A stretch of 64,000 bases of DNA, taken from NCBI GenBank assembly GCA_046349315.1, contig JAXMCQ010000014.1, positions 1 to 64,000 on the forward strand, given 5' to 3'. Below are positions 31,560-41,474 of this stretch, in pieces. The stretch comes from JAEUMG01 sp046349315 (lineage in GTDB: Bacteria; Pseudomonadota; Alphaproteobacteria; Rhizobiales; Aestuariivirgaceae). The notes below the pieces were generated by a model that searched no databases, was not told the DNA's origin, and saw nothing but the letters and a program-made list of their open reading frames with translations. Every line of letters begins with the position of its first letter. The stretch's first letter is position 1. Made by a program: the position numbers and the translations under genes.

Positions 31560-33458
31560 GTGAGCACTTATCGCCAGGTTTATGACGGCTGGAAGGCCGA
31601 CCCGGAAGGCTTCTGGGCGAAGGCTGCCGCCGAGATTGATTGGATCAAGCCCTGGGACAAAGTGTTCGACCGCGTCGGCGGCCTTGACCGCTGGTTTGTC
31701 GGTGCCGAATGCAACACCTGCTGGAATGCCGTCGATCGCCATGTGAAGGCCGGCCGCGGCCAGCAGGCCGCCGTCATATATGACAGCGCTATTACCGGCG
31801 CCAAGACAAGCTTGACCTTCGCGCAACTGCAGGAGGAAGTGTCAATACTCGGCGCCGCGCTGCAGAAGCGCGGCGTCGGTAAGGGCGATCGGGTCATTCT
31901 CTATATGCCGATGATCCCCGAAGCGGTGATCGGCATGCTCGCCTGTGCACGCATCGGCGCGATCCACTCGGTCGTCTTTGGCGGCTTCGCGCCGCATGAG
32001 CTTGCAACCCGCATCGACGATGCCAAGCCCAAAGTCATTCTTTCCGCCTCCTGCGGCCTGGAGCCCGGGCGCGTCATTGCCTACAAGCCCCTGCTCGACA
32101 AGGCGATCGAGCTCTCAAGCCATAAGCCCGCTGCTTGCATCATCAAGCAGCGGCCCCAGGCGAAGGCCGAACTGGGATCGCGCGATCATGACTGGAATAC
32201 GCTTGTCGAGGCCGCGCGCAAGGTGGGCGAGCGCGCCGATTGCGTCTCGGTGAAGGCCACCGACCCGCTCTATATCCTTTATACTTCGGGAACCACCGGC
32301 CAGCCCAAGGGCGTGGTGCGCGACAATGGCGGCCACATGGTCGCGCTCAAGTGGTCGATGGGCAATATCTATGGCGTGAAGCCTGGTGAAGTCTATTGGG
32401 CGGCTTCCGATGTCGGCTGGGTCGTCGGTCATTCCTATATCGTCTATGCGCCCCTCCTCCATGGCTGCACGACGGTCCTGTTCGAGGGAAAGCCTGTTGG
32501 GACGCCCGATGCCGGCACTTTCTGGCGCGTCGTCCAAGATCACAAGGTGGCTGCACTCTTTACCGCGCCGACCGCATTTCGCGCGATCAAGAAGGAAGAT
32601 CCCGAAGGCACTTTCATCGCCAGGCATGACATATCGAGCATGCGCACGCTGTTCCTTGCCGGCGAGCGTGCCGATCCCGATACAGTGAAATGGGCTGAAC
32701 AGAAGCTCAAGGTGCCAGTCGTCGATCACTGGTGGCAGACGGAAACAGCATGGTCGATCGCCGCCAATCCAGTCGGTCTCGGCATGCTTCCCGTAAAATA
32801 TGGTTCGCCGACCGTGCCCATGCCGGGCTACGAGATCCATGTGCTTGACGAAGGTGGCCATGAGGTCGAGCGCGGCAAACTCGGCGCGATCTGCGTGAAA
32901 TTGCCTTTACCGCCCTCGTGCCTTCCAACCTTGTGGAACGCCGATGAGCGCTTTCGCAAGAGCTATCTCGAACACTTTCCGGGCTACTACGAGACGGCCG
33001 ATGCAGGCTTCGTCGATGAAGACGGCTATGTCTACATCATGGCCCGCACCGACGACATCATCAACGTCGCCGGTCATCGACTTTCGACGGGCGGCATGGA
33101 AGAAGTACTTGCCTCCCATCCCAATGTCGCCGAATGCGCGGTGCTCGGCATTGCCGATGAGATCAAGGGCCAGATTCCCATTGGCTTCGTGGTGCTGAAG
33201 GCAGGTGTTACGCGCAACACCGCAGACATCGAGGCTGAGTGCCGCCAGGCAATCCGCGATCAAATTGGTGCGGTCGCCTCGCTGAAGGCGGCCATGGTCG
33301 TGCCAAGGCTGCCGAAAACGCGTTCCGGTAAAATCCTCCGCGGAACCATGCGCAAGATCGCCGATGGCGACGAGTGGAAGATGCCGGCGACGATCGACGA
33401 TCCGGCGATCCTCGAGGAAATCACCGCAGCGCTCAAATCCAAGGGCATTGTGCAATAG
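31560..33458 (+). CDS. prpE: propionyl-CoA synthetase PrpE
   Basis: A 632-residue AMP-forming ligase of the acetyl/propionyl-CoA synthetase group. Start is GTG at 31560, 6 bp after GGGAGG; the upstream ATG at 31548 overlaps that site. Motifs: ILYTSGTTGQPKGVVRDNGG (about 235-255), DHWWQTETAW (about 390), TDDIINVAGHRLSTGGMEE (about 500-518) and KTRSGKILRGTMRKIAD with the catalytic Lys. It activates propionate (or acetate), feeding the methylcitrate or methylmalonyl pathway. Confidence 0.92.
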   Translation: MSTYRQVYDGWKADPEGFWAKAAAEIDWIKPWDKVFDRVGGLDRWFVGAECNTCWNAVDRHVKAGRGQQAAVIYDSAITGAKTSLTFAQLQEEVSILGAALQKRGVGKGDRVILYMPMIPEAVIGMLACARIGAIHSVVFGGFAPHELATRIDDAKPKVILSASCGLEPGRVIAYKPLLDKAIELSSHKPAACIIKQRPQAKAELGSRDHDWNTLVEAARKVGERADCVSVKATDPLYILYTSGTTGQPKGVVRDNGGHMVALKWSMGNIYGVKPGEVYWAASDVGWVVGHSYIVYAPLLHGCTTVLFEGKPVGTPDAGTFWRVVQDHKVAALFTAPTAFRAIKKEDPEGTFIARHDISSMRTLFLAGERADPDTVKWAEQKLKVPVVDHWWQTETAWSIAANPVGLGMLPVKYGSPTVPMPGYEIHVLDEGGHEVERGKLGAICVKLPLPPSCLPTLWNADERFRKSYLEHFPGYYETADAGFVDEDGYVYIMARTDDIINVAGHRLSTGGMEEVLASHPNVAECAVLGIADEIKGQIPIGFVVLKAGVTRNTADIEAECRQAIRDQIGAVASLKAAMVVPRLPKTRSGKILRGTMRKIADGDEWKMPATIDDPAILEEITAALKSKGIVQ

Positions 33459-33504
33459 GCTCCTGATCCGGTTAAGATAGCTCCGCAGAAAGCCTGAGGG
33501 TGCG

Positions 33505-34257
33505 ATGGCGACAGATTTTACCGGCAAGATTGCGGTCATCACGGGTGCCGGTCGTGGCCTGGGGGCGGCCTTTTCGGTCGTGCTCGCCGACCTCGGCGCA
33601 GAAGTCATCATGGCGGGGCGCAATCCCGAGAATCTCGCGGTGGCGGCCGAGTCAATCCGCCTGCGCACCGGCAAGCGGCCTCAGACACTGCCGCTCGACC
33701 TTTCCGATCCCGGCCTCGTCACACGCACCGCAAAGAAGATGCGCGATGAGATGGCGAAGCTCGACATTCTCATCAACAATGGCGCGCAGTGGCTGCCGGG
33801 GTCGATGACCGAGCACGATGCCCACGACATCGTAACAACGATCAACTCGGCGATCACCGGCACATTGCTTTTCACTCGCGGCTTGATCCCGCCGCTCGAA
33901 CGTTCCGGCGCAGGCGATATTCTGAACATCGTGTCCGTTTCCGGCCTGCCCAACGTGCCGATGCAAGGCGCATCGGTGGCGTTTGTCGCGGCGAAGCATG
34001 GCCAGGCCGGCATGACGGATGCCTTGCGCGAGGAACTTGCCGATCGCCCGGTGCGGGTCAGCGCTATTTACCCGCCCAATCTCGAGGACATATCGCCGCT
34101 CGACCCAACCGCGTGGCTCGCTCCGCGCCCGCCTAATTCTCTTGCCACTAATCGCGATGTCATCGAGGCCTCGATCTTTGCGCTGACGCGCCCGCGCCAC
34201 GTCACGCTGTCGACGATCGTCATCGATCCCGACCATGGCGGGATGCACACGCGATAG
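33505..34257 (+). CDS. SDR-family oxidoreductase
   Basis: A 250-residue classical short-chain dehydrogenase. GAGRGLGAAFS (about 15-25) binds NAD(P); the LIND-type NNGAQ motif is at about 91-95; the active-site SVSGL and AFVAAKHG replace the usual Y-x-x-x-K region (no Tyr four residues before the Lys), which casts doubt on oxidoreductase activity. It starts the same-strand run that ends with the alpha/beta hydrolase and is 6 bp from the next gene. Substrate unknown. Confidence 0.85.
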   Translation: MATDFTGKIAVITGAGRGLGAAFSVVLADLGAEVIMAGRNPENLAVAAESIRLRTGKRPQTLPLDLSDPGLVTRTAKKMRDEMAKLDILINNGAQWLPGSMTEHDAHDIVTTINSAITGTLLFTRGLIPPLERSGAGDILNIVSVSGLPNVPMQGASVAFVAAKHGQAGMTDALREELADRPVRVSAIYPPNLEDISPLDPTAWLAPRPPNSLATNRDVIEASIFALTRPRHVTLSTIVIDPDHGGMHTR

Positions 34258-34263
34258 AGGGAG

Positions 34264-34650
34264 ATGGGCACGGCACTTCCCAAGCTCACCGTCTGGTACA
34301 ACACGAAGTGCCCGGTCTGCGATGCCGGTATCAATTGGCAGAAAAACCGCCTCGTGCAGGCAGTCAAGGCCGGTGAGATCGAGTTTCGCGATATCAATAT
34401 CGAACCCGACGCGCTTTCGTCCTTCGGAGCCACGATTGAGGACATAAGGCGCCGGCTCTATGGGCTGGACTCCGGGGGGCGCCTCTTCATCGGCGCCAAT
34501 TGCGCGATCGAAATCTGGCGGCGCACCCCGGGTGATCGTTGGCTCGCCAGCCTGTTAGGCCTTCCGGTCATGGGCCAGCTATCCGGCTTTGCGTATGACC
34601 GCTTTGCCTCCCTGCTCTATGCCTGGAACAGGCGAAAGGGCCGTTGGTAG
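34264..34650 (+). CDS. thiol-disulfide oxidoreductase DCC-family protein (DUF393)
   Basis: A 128-residue protein whose N-terminus reads VWYNTKCPVCDAGINW, the C-P-x-C motif of the DCC family, in a thioredoxin-like fold. It ends in AWNRRKGRW. The family's role is not well defined; disulfide exchange is suggested by the motif. It lies 6 bp after the SDR gene, indicating co-transcription. Confidence 0.85.
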   Translation: MGTALPKLTVWYNTKCPVCDAGINWQKNRLVQAVKAGEIEFRDINIEPDALSSFGATIEDIRRRLYGLDSGGRLFIGANCAIEIWRRTPGDRWLASLLGLPVMGQLSGFAYDRFASLLYAWNRRKGRW

Positions 34651-34758
34651 CAGCATAAAGTCTCGACGATGATCGGGATGGCAGCCATGCCGCCGAATGG
34701 TGGCTCGCCCGGAAGACTCCGGCTATCGCTGGCGGCCCGATTGCAACCTGGTTGTTTC

Positions 34759-35907
34759 ATGACGCCTTCCGCAACGCCATCGCAGGCCCGCTGGGCCGTT
34801 GCGGTTATCTTCTTCCTGCACGGCCTGGTTTGGGGCTCGTGGGTCCCGCACATCCCCCTCGCCAAGGAGCGGCTCGATGTCGGCACCGGCGTATTCGGCC
34901 TGGCGTTGCTCGCCATGGCCGGCGGCGCAATGATCGCCATGCCGATTGCCGGGGCCTTGATCAACCGGTTCGGCAGCGCGCCGATGACCGTCGTATCGAC
35001 GATCTTCTTCAGTGTAGCCCTCATTTTGCCGGCGGTCGCTCCAACACTTCCGCTCTTCATTCTCGCCGCCATGGCCTATGGCGCAACGATCGGCAGCATG
35101 GATGTGTCCATGAATGCCCACGGGCTCGCCGTCGAACACGCCATGAAGTCACCGGTCATGTCCTTCTTTCACGGGACCTTCAGCATTGGCGGCATGGCCG
35201 GTGCCCTCGTCGGCGCTGCCTTGCTGATCTATCTGCCGCCGCTCACCCATGTCGCGCTTGCTTCGGTCGTCGGCCTTCTCGGCATCACTTGGGCGGGACG
35301 CCGCCTGCTTCCCGCTTCGGTCGACAAGGGCCTTTCGGGCGAAGGCTTCGCTTGGCCGACACGTGCCACGATCTGGCTCGGCCTTCTCTGCTTCCTGACA
35401 TTGATGGCCGAGGGATCGGTGATCGACTGGGCGGCAATCATGTTGCGCCAGCGCTTCACAATCGAGGCCAATACCGCCGCCTTGGGATATGGACTCTTTT
35501 CTGCAGGCATGGCCTTCTCGCGCTTCACCGGCGACTGGCTGCGGCTGAAGTTCGGTGCGGTTTCTCTCATCCGGACCAGCGCGCTCCTGACTGCACTCGG
35601 CATGGCCGGTGCAATCAGCGTTGCCGAACCCGCATTCGCAATCGCCGCCTTTGCGATCGCCGGGATCGGGCTCGGTAATATCGCGCCGGTGCTCTTTGCG
35701 GGCGGTGGCAGGCTCGAACCGGACGCCCCGGGGCGCGGCATCGCCGCGGTGACCACGCTCGGCTATACCGGATTTCTCGCCGGTCCGCCCTTGATCGGCT
35801 TCACGGCCGAGCTCACGGGGCTCCCTTGGGCGCTTGGATTGACAGTCATCGCCGCGCTGATCATTGCTGTGGCGGCCCGGGCGGTCCGCGCCGCCGATAC
35901 TTACTGA
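34759..35907 (+). CDS. MFS transporter, sugar/efflux type
   Basis: A 382-residue, 12-helix protein of the major facilitator superfamily. First helix AVIFFLHGLVWGSWVPHIPLA; the MFS motif A-like loop around GALINRFGSAPM (residues about 68-79); the second half begins near 205. The length and the start SWVPHIP resemble the YbjJ/fucose-efflux-like MFS group. Start is the ATG at 34759; the upstream ORF prefix is not membrane-like. A substrate for the following catabolic genes could enter or leave through it. Confidence 0.87.
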   Translation: MTPSATPSQARWAVAVIFFLHGLVWGSWVPHIPLAKERLDVGTGVFGLALLAMAGGAMIAMPIAGALINRFGSAPMTVVSTIFFSVALILPAVAPTLPLFILAAMAYGATIGSMDVSMNAHGLAVEHAMKSPVMSFFHGTFSIGGMAGALVGAALLIYLPPLTHVALASVVGLLGITWAGRRLLPASVDKGLSGEGFAWPTRATIWLGLLCFLTLMAEGSVIDWAAIMLRQRFTIEANTAALGYGLFSAGMAFSRFTGDWLRLKFGAVSLIRTSALLTALGMAGAISVAEPAFAIAAFAIAGIGLGNIAPVLFAGGGRLEPDAPGRGIAAVTTLGYTGFLAGPPLIGFTAELTGLPWALGLTVIAALIIAVAARAVRAADTY

Positions 35908-35914
35908 GGATAGG

Positions 35915-36691
35915 ATGAAGCTGAAGGACAAGGTTACGATTATCACGGGCGCCGCACGCGGCATCGGGCTTGCTTGCGCCGAGCGCTTCCATGCCGAAGG
36001 CGCGAAGCTCATTCTCGCCGACATTGATGATGAAGCGGGTAAGATAGCGGCGGCGCGCTTTGCGGGCGCTGTCTACCGCCATTGCGATGTGGGTTCGGGT
36101 GCCGAGGTGAATGCACTGGTTTCCGACGTGGTCGCTGAGACCGGTCGCATCGACGTACTCGTCAACAATGCCGGCATTGTTTTCGGGGCCGATTTTCTCG
36201 ACATCGCCGAAGCCGATTTCGACCGGGTGTTGCGGGTCAATCTGAAAGGTGCCTTCCTGATGGCGCAAGCCTGCGCGCGTCAGATGGTGGCGCAAGTGAA
36301 GAAGGGCGGAAAGCCCGGCGCCATCGTCAACATGTCTTCCGTCAATGCGGTGCTGGCGATCGCGACGCAGGTGCCCTATTCGATTTCGAAAGGCGGCGTC
36401 TCGCAATTGACCAAGGTTGCCGCATTGGGCCTCGCGCCGTACGGCATTCGCGTCAATGCCATCGGCCCCGGCTCGATCGCCACCGAAATGCTTGCCGCCG
36501 TCGTCTCCGATTCCGCCGCCCGCAATCGCGTCATGTCGCGCACTCCGCTCGGCCGGTTCGGCGAGCCGTCGGAAATCGCCGCCATCGCGGCATTCCTGGC
36601 GTCCGATGATTCAAGCTACATCACCGGCCAGACGCTCTATGCCGACGGCGGCCGCTTGCCGCTCAATTATACGGTGCCCGTCGCTTCATGA
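35915..36691 (+). CDS. SDR-family oxidoreductase
   Basis: A 258-residue classical SDR. GAARGIGLACAERF (about 12-25), NNAGIVFG (about 88-95), active-site S in VNMSSVNAV and Y-S-I-S-K (Y-x-x-x-K), then the proline-glycine turn IRVNAIGPGSI. Activity on a hydroxy acid or ketone is plausible. It follows the MFS gene by 7 bp and overlaps the GNAT gene by 4 bp. Confidence 0.9.
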   Translation: MKLKDKVTIITGAARGIGLACAERFHAEGAKLILADIDDEAGKIAAARFAGAVYRHCDVGSGAEVNALVSDVVAETGRIDVLVNNAGIVFGADFLDIAEADFDRVLRVNLKGAFLMAQACARQMVAQVKKGGKPGAIVNMSSVNAVLAIATQVPYSISKGGVSQLTKVAALGLAPYGIRVNAIGPGSIATEMLAAVVSDSAARNRVMSRTPLGRFGEPSEIAAIAAFLASDDSSYITGQTLYADGGRLPLNYTVPVAS

Positions 36692-37122
36692 TCAGACCGA
36701 TCGCTGCAGCCGACATGGCGGAGATCACCCGCCTCAGGACCTCGGTGAAGGAAAATCACCTGAGCGTCGAGGAGATGGCCGAACGCGGTATCACGCCGGC
36801 GGGAATCCTGGCCGATCTCGACTCTGGCGAACTTGGCGGCTGGCTGGACGAAGAGAATGGCGAAATACGCGGCTTTTCGATGGCCGATCACCGCGACGGG
36901 CAGATCTTTGCGCTTTTCACCAAACCCGGCTGCGAAGGCCGCGGCGTCGGGACGCGGCTGCTCGAAGTCGCCGTGCAATGGCTCGCCGAGCGCGGTCACG
37001 ACGAAGCCTGGCTTTCGACAGATGCAAATTCGATTGCCGCACGCTTCTATGCCAATCGCGGCTGGCGGCGCGGCGAGATGAAAGATCATGAAGACGTCTA
37101 TTTGCACCTGAGCTTGCGGTGA
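36688..37122 (+). CDS. GNAT-family N-acetyltransferase
   Basis: A 144-residue acetyltransferase with the pyrophosphate-binding loop FTKPGCEGRGVGTRLLEVAVQWL (R/Q-x-x-G-x-G/A at about 78-86) and the C-terminal AARFYANRGWRRGEM. It acetylates an unknown amine using acetyl-CoA. The ATG overlaps the preceding stop (ATGA), and the flavoprotein gene follows 7 bp later. Confidence 0.87.
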   Translation: MIRPIAAADMAEITRLRTSVKENHLSVEEMAERGITPAGILADLDSGELGGWLDEENGEIRGFSMADHRDGQIFALFTKPGCEGRGVGTRLLEVAVQWLAERGHDEAWLSTDANSIAARFYANRGWRRGEMKDHEDVYLHLSLR

Positions 37123-37129
37123 CGAGGTT

Positions 37130-39118
37130 ATGATGTCGAACCAGTTCCCTGCCCTGTTCCAGCCTCTGCAATTGCGCCACAAGACCTTGCGCAACCGCAT
37201 CGTCTTCGGCTCGCACACTGCCAACATGTCGGATATGGGTCTGCCCGGCGAGCGCCATCGCGGCTATTACGAAGAACGCGCCCGCGGCGGCGCCGCAATG
37301 ATCGTCGTCGAGCCGGTGCCGGTGCATCGCACGGCCGTGCTCACGCGCGGCAATTTCCGCCATTCGACCGATGAGATCATTCCGCATTTCCGCAAGATCA
37401 CCGATGCCGTCCACGCGCATGGCACGGTCATCTGCCATCAGCTCTATCATGTCGGCCAGCACGGCGATTTCGACAATTCCTACGAGCCGAGCTGGTCGCC
37501 CTCGGGCCTTCCCTCCTTCCACGACTCCGATGGCAGCCACGCCATGACCGAAGCCGAGATCGAGGAGATCATCGAGAGCTTCGTTCAGGCGGCGCGGCGG
37601 GCAAAAGAATCGGGCTTCGACGGGATTGAAATTTTCGCTGCCTATAATGCGATCGTCGACCAGTTCTGGACGCCCTTCAACAATCGCCGCACCGACAAAT
37701 GGGGCGGAACTTCGCTCGAGAACCGCACGCGGTTTTCCGCCGAGATCATGCGTCGCATCCGCAAGATGGCCGGCGATGATTTCATCATTGGCCTCGCCAT
37801 CAATCTTCAGCCCGAGATCGAGGTCTCGCCCTCGATCGAAATGATGCAGGAGATCATCGCCTGGCACGATGAACGCAATCTCATGGACTACGTGACCTGC
37901 GGCACGGGCAGTTACTTCTCGCACCAGGCATTGATCCCCTCCGTCTTCTTTGCCGACAAGCTTGGCGCGCCCTATGCGGAAGCGTTGAAGCAGGTCGTCA
38001 AGCACGCCAAGGTCCAGTGCGAGAGCCATGTGCGCACGCCCGAAAATGCCAATTACGTCGTGGCTTCGGGCCAGGCCGACATGGTGTCGATTGTGCGCGG
38101 CCAGATCGCCGACCCGCACCTTGCCAACAAGGCGAAGGAAGGCCGGCCCGAGGATATCCGCCCGTGTCTCTCCTGCAACCAGATGTGCTGGGGCCGGCGC
38201 TATCGCGACTATTGGATCTCCTGCCTGATCAACCCTTCGGCGGGCCGTGAATTCGAATGGGGCGGCGACCGCTTCACGCCGGCGGCTCGGCCGAAGAAAG
38301 TACTTGTTGTCGGCGGCGGCGTTGCCGGGCTTGAAGCGGCGCGCGTTGCCGCCGAGCGCGGCCATCACGTGACACTTGCCGAAGCCTCGGACAAGCTCGG
38401 CGGGCAATTCCGTCTTGCAGGTTTGCAGCCGCGCCGCCAGCAGATCATAGACTATCTCGACTGGTTCGAACGGCAATTGACCAAGCTCCAGGTCAAGATC
38501 CTCTACAACACGCTGCTCGAGCCCGATGACATTAAGGCCTTCGGTGCCGATGAGGTGGTCATTGCGACCGGCTCGCAACCGGATGGCGCCGGGTTCCAGC
38601 GCGCCCTGCCCGAGCACGACCGCCTGCCCGGCATCGATCGCGGCAATGTTTGGGCCGTCGAGGATGTGCTGAACCGCTCGGCGCGCCTCGGCAAGCGCGT
38701 CATCCTTCTGGATGAGACGGCGAACTGGAAAGGCGCCGGCACCGCCATCCATCTTGCCGAGAACGGCCACGACGTCGTGGTCGTAACTCCGGCACCGACG
38801 GTCATGTATGAAATGGCGCGCACCAATGCCGATGTTATGGCACGCCAGCGCCTGCGGCAGCTTGGGGCGCGGCTCATCTCCGATGCCGGTATCCGCGAAT
38901 GGCATGGCAATGCCGCGACGGTCTTCACCTTTGGCGGGCCCGACGAGCGCATCGAAGCGGATTCGCTCGTGCTCGCGACCACCAATGTTTCCGACACCGC
39001 CGTCTCGGACGGCCTGCAGGAGGCTGATCTACCGCATCACGCCATTGGCGACAGCGTCGCAGCGCGCACCGCCGTCATGGCGATCTATGAAGGCCGCAAG
39101 CTCGGCATGGGATTGTGA
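37130..39118 (+). CDS. OYE/FadH-type FMN, Fe-S, FAD flavoprotein (NADH:flavin oxidoreductase)
   Basis: A 662-residue protein in three parts. Residues about 1-340 are an old-yellow-enzyme barrel (FQPLQLRHKTLRNRIVFG, GYYEERARGGAAMI). Next is a four-Cys [4Fe-4S] loop CLSCNQMCWG...YWISC (about 346-366). From about 385 is an FAD/NAD(P) domain (VLVVGGGVAGLEAARVAAERG) ending with a second dinucleotide fold. This is the layout of 2,4-dienoyl-CoA reductase and trimethylamine dehydrogenase. It reduces an activated C=C or oxidises a methylamine; the substrate is inferred only. A hairpin follows. Confidence 0.9.
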   Translation: MMSNQFPALFQPLQLRHKTLRNRIVFGSHTANMSDMGLPGERHRGYYEERARGGAAMIVVEPVPVHRTAVLTRGNFRHSTDEIIPHFRKITDAVHAHGTVICHQLYHVGQHGDFDNSYEPSWSPSGLPSFHDSDGSHAMTEAEIEEIIESFVQAARRAKESGFDGIEIFAAYNAIVDQFWTPFNNRRTDKWGGTSLENRTRFSAEIMRRIRKMAGDDFIIGLAINLQPEIEVSPSIEMMQEIIAWHDERNLMDYVTCGTGSYFSHQALIPSVFFADKLGAPYAEALKQVVKHAKVQCESHVRTPENANYVVASGQADMVSIVRGQIADPHLANKAKEGRPEDIRPCLSCNQMCWGRRYRDYWISCLINPSAGREFEWGGDRFTPAARPKKVLVVGGGVAGLEAARVAAERGHHVTLAEASDKLGGQFRLAGLQPRRQQIIDYLDWFERQLTKLQVKILYNTLLEPDDIKAFGADEVVIATGSQPDGAGFQRALPEHDRLPGIDRGNVWAVEDVLNRSARLGKRVILLDETANWKGAGTAIHLAENGHDVVVVTPAPTVMYEMARTNADVMARQRLRQLGARLISDAGIREWHGNAATVFTFGGPDERIEADSLVLATTNVSDTAVSDGLQEADLPHHAIGDSVAARTAVMAIYEGRKLGMGL

Positions 39119-39124
39119 GGCAGT

Positions 39125-39147
39125 AAGGGTGAAGCCACCTCACCCTT
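39125..39147 (+). other. hairpin between flavoprotein and alcohol dehydrogenase genes
   Basis: 8-bp stem AAGGGTGA / TCACCCTT with a 7-base loop, just after the flavoprotein stop. No T-run follows; it may attenuate rather than end transcription into the downstream genes. Confidence 0.5.
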
Positions 39148-39203
39148 GACCATGTCGGTTCCGGCCCATAGGCCTGCCAAAAATGACACTGGAACCTTAA
39201 TCT

Positions 39204-40358
39204 ATGAACCCGTTCACCTTAAGCCGCGTGCCCGAAATACTATTCGGCGCCGGTCGCCTCGCCGATACGCCCGCCAAGCTCGAAACCGTGGGCGGCTCGA
39301 AGACGACGGCCTTGATCGTCGCAGATCCCGCCATGGCTGCTCTTGGCATTACCGCACGGCTTACCGCGGCCTTGACCGCCGCTGGCCACAGCTACGCGAT
39401 CTATGACAGCTTCAAGGGCGAGCCCAAATCGACCGACATCGACGCCGCTGCCGCGCTTGCGCTTAAAGCCGGCGCCACGGCTGTCATCGGCCTGGGCGGC
39501 GGCTCGGCTCTGGATACGGCGAAACTCGCTGCCGCTTGCGCGGTATCTGGGGAACCCGTGGAAACCTACCAGTTGGCTGCAGTGCCGCTGCCCAAGATCC
39601 GCCTGCCGATCATCGCGATTCCCACAACCGCTGGGACCGGCGCGGAAGTGACGCGCGTTGCGGTCTTCTCCAATGCTCAGAAGATCAAGGTCTGGGCCTG
39701 GGGCGAGGAGATCAAGCCCGACATCGCCATCCTCGATCCCGAACTGACCGTCGCCGTGCCGCCACACATTACCGCCGCGACCGGCCTCGATGCCCTCGTT
39801 CACGCCATCGAAGCCTCGACCAACAAGCACCGCAATGACGGCAATGATCTCTATTGCCATCGCGCCATCAGCCTCATCACCGCCAATCTCGAAACGGCCA
39901 TCCGCGAGCCGAACAATCTCGAAGCCCGCGGCGCACTTCTGCTCGGCTCCTGCTATGCCGGCATCGGCATCGACAATTGCGGTACCGCACTCGCGCACAA
40001 CATTTCGCATGCCATGGCCGATCTCGCGCCCATCATGCATGGCCGCGCCACCGGCCTTGCCATGCTCGCGACGATCGATTGGGTGGCAGAAGGCAATCCT
40101 TCCGCCTTTGCCCGGGTCGCGGCCGCGATGGGCAGCAAAGCCGACAAGGACGCAGCGGTCGAAGCCTATCAGCGCCTGGTGCGCGCCAGCGGCATCAAGA
40201 TCTCGCTCGATGGCGATGGCTTCGAATTGAACCGGCCGGAAAAGCTCGCCGAACGCATGGCGGCCGCCGCCAATGCCCCGATGCGCAAATCGACATCGCG
40301 CATGCCGAACGACAGCGAATTGCTGATCCTCGCCCAGCGTGTCTACGCCCTGCAATAG
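39204..40358 (+). CDS. iron-containing alcohol dehydrogenase
   Basis: A 384-residue group III alcohol dehydrogenase. Glycine-rich nucleotide loop GLGGGSALDTAKLAA (about 93-107); IPTTAGTGAEVT (about 135-146); metal ligands in DALVHAIEA (D and H, about 190-199) and in the NNCGTALAHNISHAMAD region (His pair, about 257-273). It interconverts an alcohol and an aldehyde or ketone with NAD(P). It precedes the enolase-superfamily gene by 9 bp. Confidence 0.91.
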   Translation: MNPFTLSRVPEILFGAGRLADTPAKLETVGGSKTTALIVADPAMAALGITARLTAALTAAGHSYAIYDSFKGEPKSTDIDAAAALALKAGATAVIGLGGGSALDTAKLAAACAVSGEPVETYQLAAVPLPKIRLPIIAIPTTAGTGAEVTRVAVFSNAQKIKVWAWGEEIKPDIAILDPELTVAVPPHITAATGLDALVHAIEASTNKHRNDGNDLYCHRAISLITANLETAIREPNNLEARGALLLGSCYAGIGIDNCGTALAHNISHAMADLAPIMHGRATGLAMLATIDWVAEGNPSAFARVAAAMGSKADKDAAVEAYQRLVRASGIKISLDGDGFELNRPEKLAERMAAAANAPMRKSTSRMPNDSELLILAQRVYALQ

Positions 40359-40367
40359 GCTGCCCTC

Positions 40368-41474
40368 GTGAAGATCACCGATATCGAGATCAGTACGCAC
40401 CGCATCGATCTCGATCCGCCATTCAACGCAAGCTGGGACACCAGGCCGCGCCGAAGTTTCGCCGCGACCATCACGCGCGTCCACACCAATGAAGGCATCA
40501 CCGGCATCGCCTCCGGTGACGAGATGCTCGGCTTCGAGCGTTTCAAAGATCTCTTCATCGGCCATGATCCGCGTGACATAGAGCGTCATGCGAGGATCAT
40601 CGACAATCTCTCGTTTCACTATTCACGCTACTGGCCGCTTGATCTGGCGCTCTGGGATCTGATCGGAAAGGCCGCCCATCAGCCGGTCTGGCGTCTGCTG
40701 GGCGCATCGTCCGGTAAAGTCGCGCTCTATGCATCCTCGGGCACGTTGCGCGATACCGCTGCAATGGCGGATATCGCGCAACGCTTTCGTGCCGAAGGCT
40801 TCAAAGGCATGAAAATCCGCTTTCATCGCGGCAATTGGCGCGACGACATCAAGGCTCTGGAAGCGGTGAGGACGGCGGTCAACGACAAGCTCGATCTGAT
40901 GGTCGATTGCAATCAGGGCTGGCGCATGATTTGGGACATCGAGGAGTCATGGAAGCTCAAGGATGCGGTGTTAGTCGCTCGCGAACTCGAACGCCTCGGG
41001 GTATATTGGATGGAAGAGCCCCTGTGGCGCGGCGACTGGAAGGGTCTCAAGGCCTTACGGGACTCAACGGATGTCCGCATCGCCGTTGGCGAGATGAACC
41101 GCGAACTCTACGAATTCGCCCACATGATCGAACAACGCTGCATCGATATACTCCAGCCCGATGCGGCGCTGACCGGCGGCATCACCGGCCTGCGCTGTAT
41201 CGCAGCCCAGTGCCGCGAGGCGGGTCTGCTCTTCACGCCGCACACCTGGACCAACGGCGTCGGCCTCATTGCCAATCTTCATCTCTCGGCTGCCTGCTGC
41301 AACGCGCCCTTCGTCGAATTTCCTTACGACCCGCCGGAGTGGACGCCGGCCCGGCGCGACTTCATGATGGTGAGGCCACGCGACGCGAGCAACGGCATGA
41401 TCGAGCTTGGCGACGCGCCGGGACTTGGCATTGAGTATGATGAGAGGCGCCTGGCGGAGACGAGGATTGGATGA
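40368..41474 (+). CDS. mandelate racemase/muconate lactonizing enzyme family protein
   Basis: A 368-residue enolase-superfamily protein, starting at GTG (40368). N-terminal capping domain (about 1-120), then a TIM barrel. Lys base region GFKGMKIRFHRGN (about 143-155), metal ligands D in DLMVDCNQGW (about 180), E in YWMEEPLWRG (about 207) and E in IAVGEMNRE (about 233), and His base in LLFTPHTWTNG (about 292). These dehydrate or racemise sugar acids or amino-acid derivatives by proton abstraction next to a carboxylate. Overlaps the first cupin gene by 4 bp. Confidence 0.9.
   Translation: MKITDIEISTHRIDLDPPFNASWDTRPRRSFAATITRVHTNEGITGIASGDEMLGFERFKDLFIGHDPRDIERHARIIDNLSFHYSRYWPLDLALWDLIGKAAHQPVWRLLGASSGKVALYASSGTLRDTAAMADIAQRFRAEGFKGMKIRFHRGNWRDDIKALEAVRTAVNDKLDLMVDCNQGWRMIWDIEESWKLKDAVLVARELERLGVYWMEEPLWRGDWKGLKALRDSTDVRIAVGEMNRELYEFAHMIEQRCIDILQPDAALTGGITGLRCIAAQCREAGLLFTPHTWTNGVGLIANLHLSAACCNAPFVEFPYDPPEWTPARRDFMMVRPRDASNGMIELGDAPGLGIEYDERRLAETRIG

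Noticed and set aside
36917..38905. 662-residue reading frame opposite the flavoprotein gene
   Set aside because: Antisense shadow; the plus-strand gene has family motifs throughout.
39125..39147. Transcription terminator between flavoprotein and alcohol dehydrogenase genes
   Set aside because: Hairpin is good but no T-run follows, so I list it only as a hairpin.
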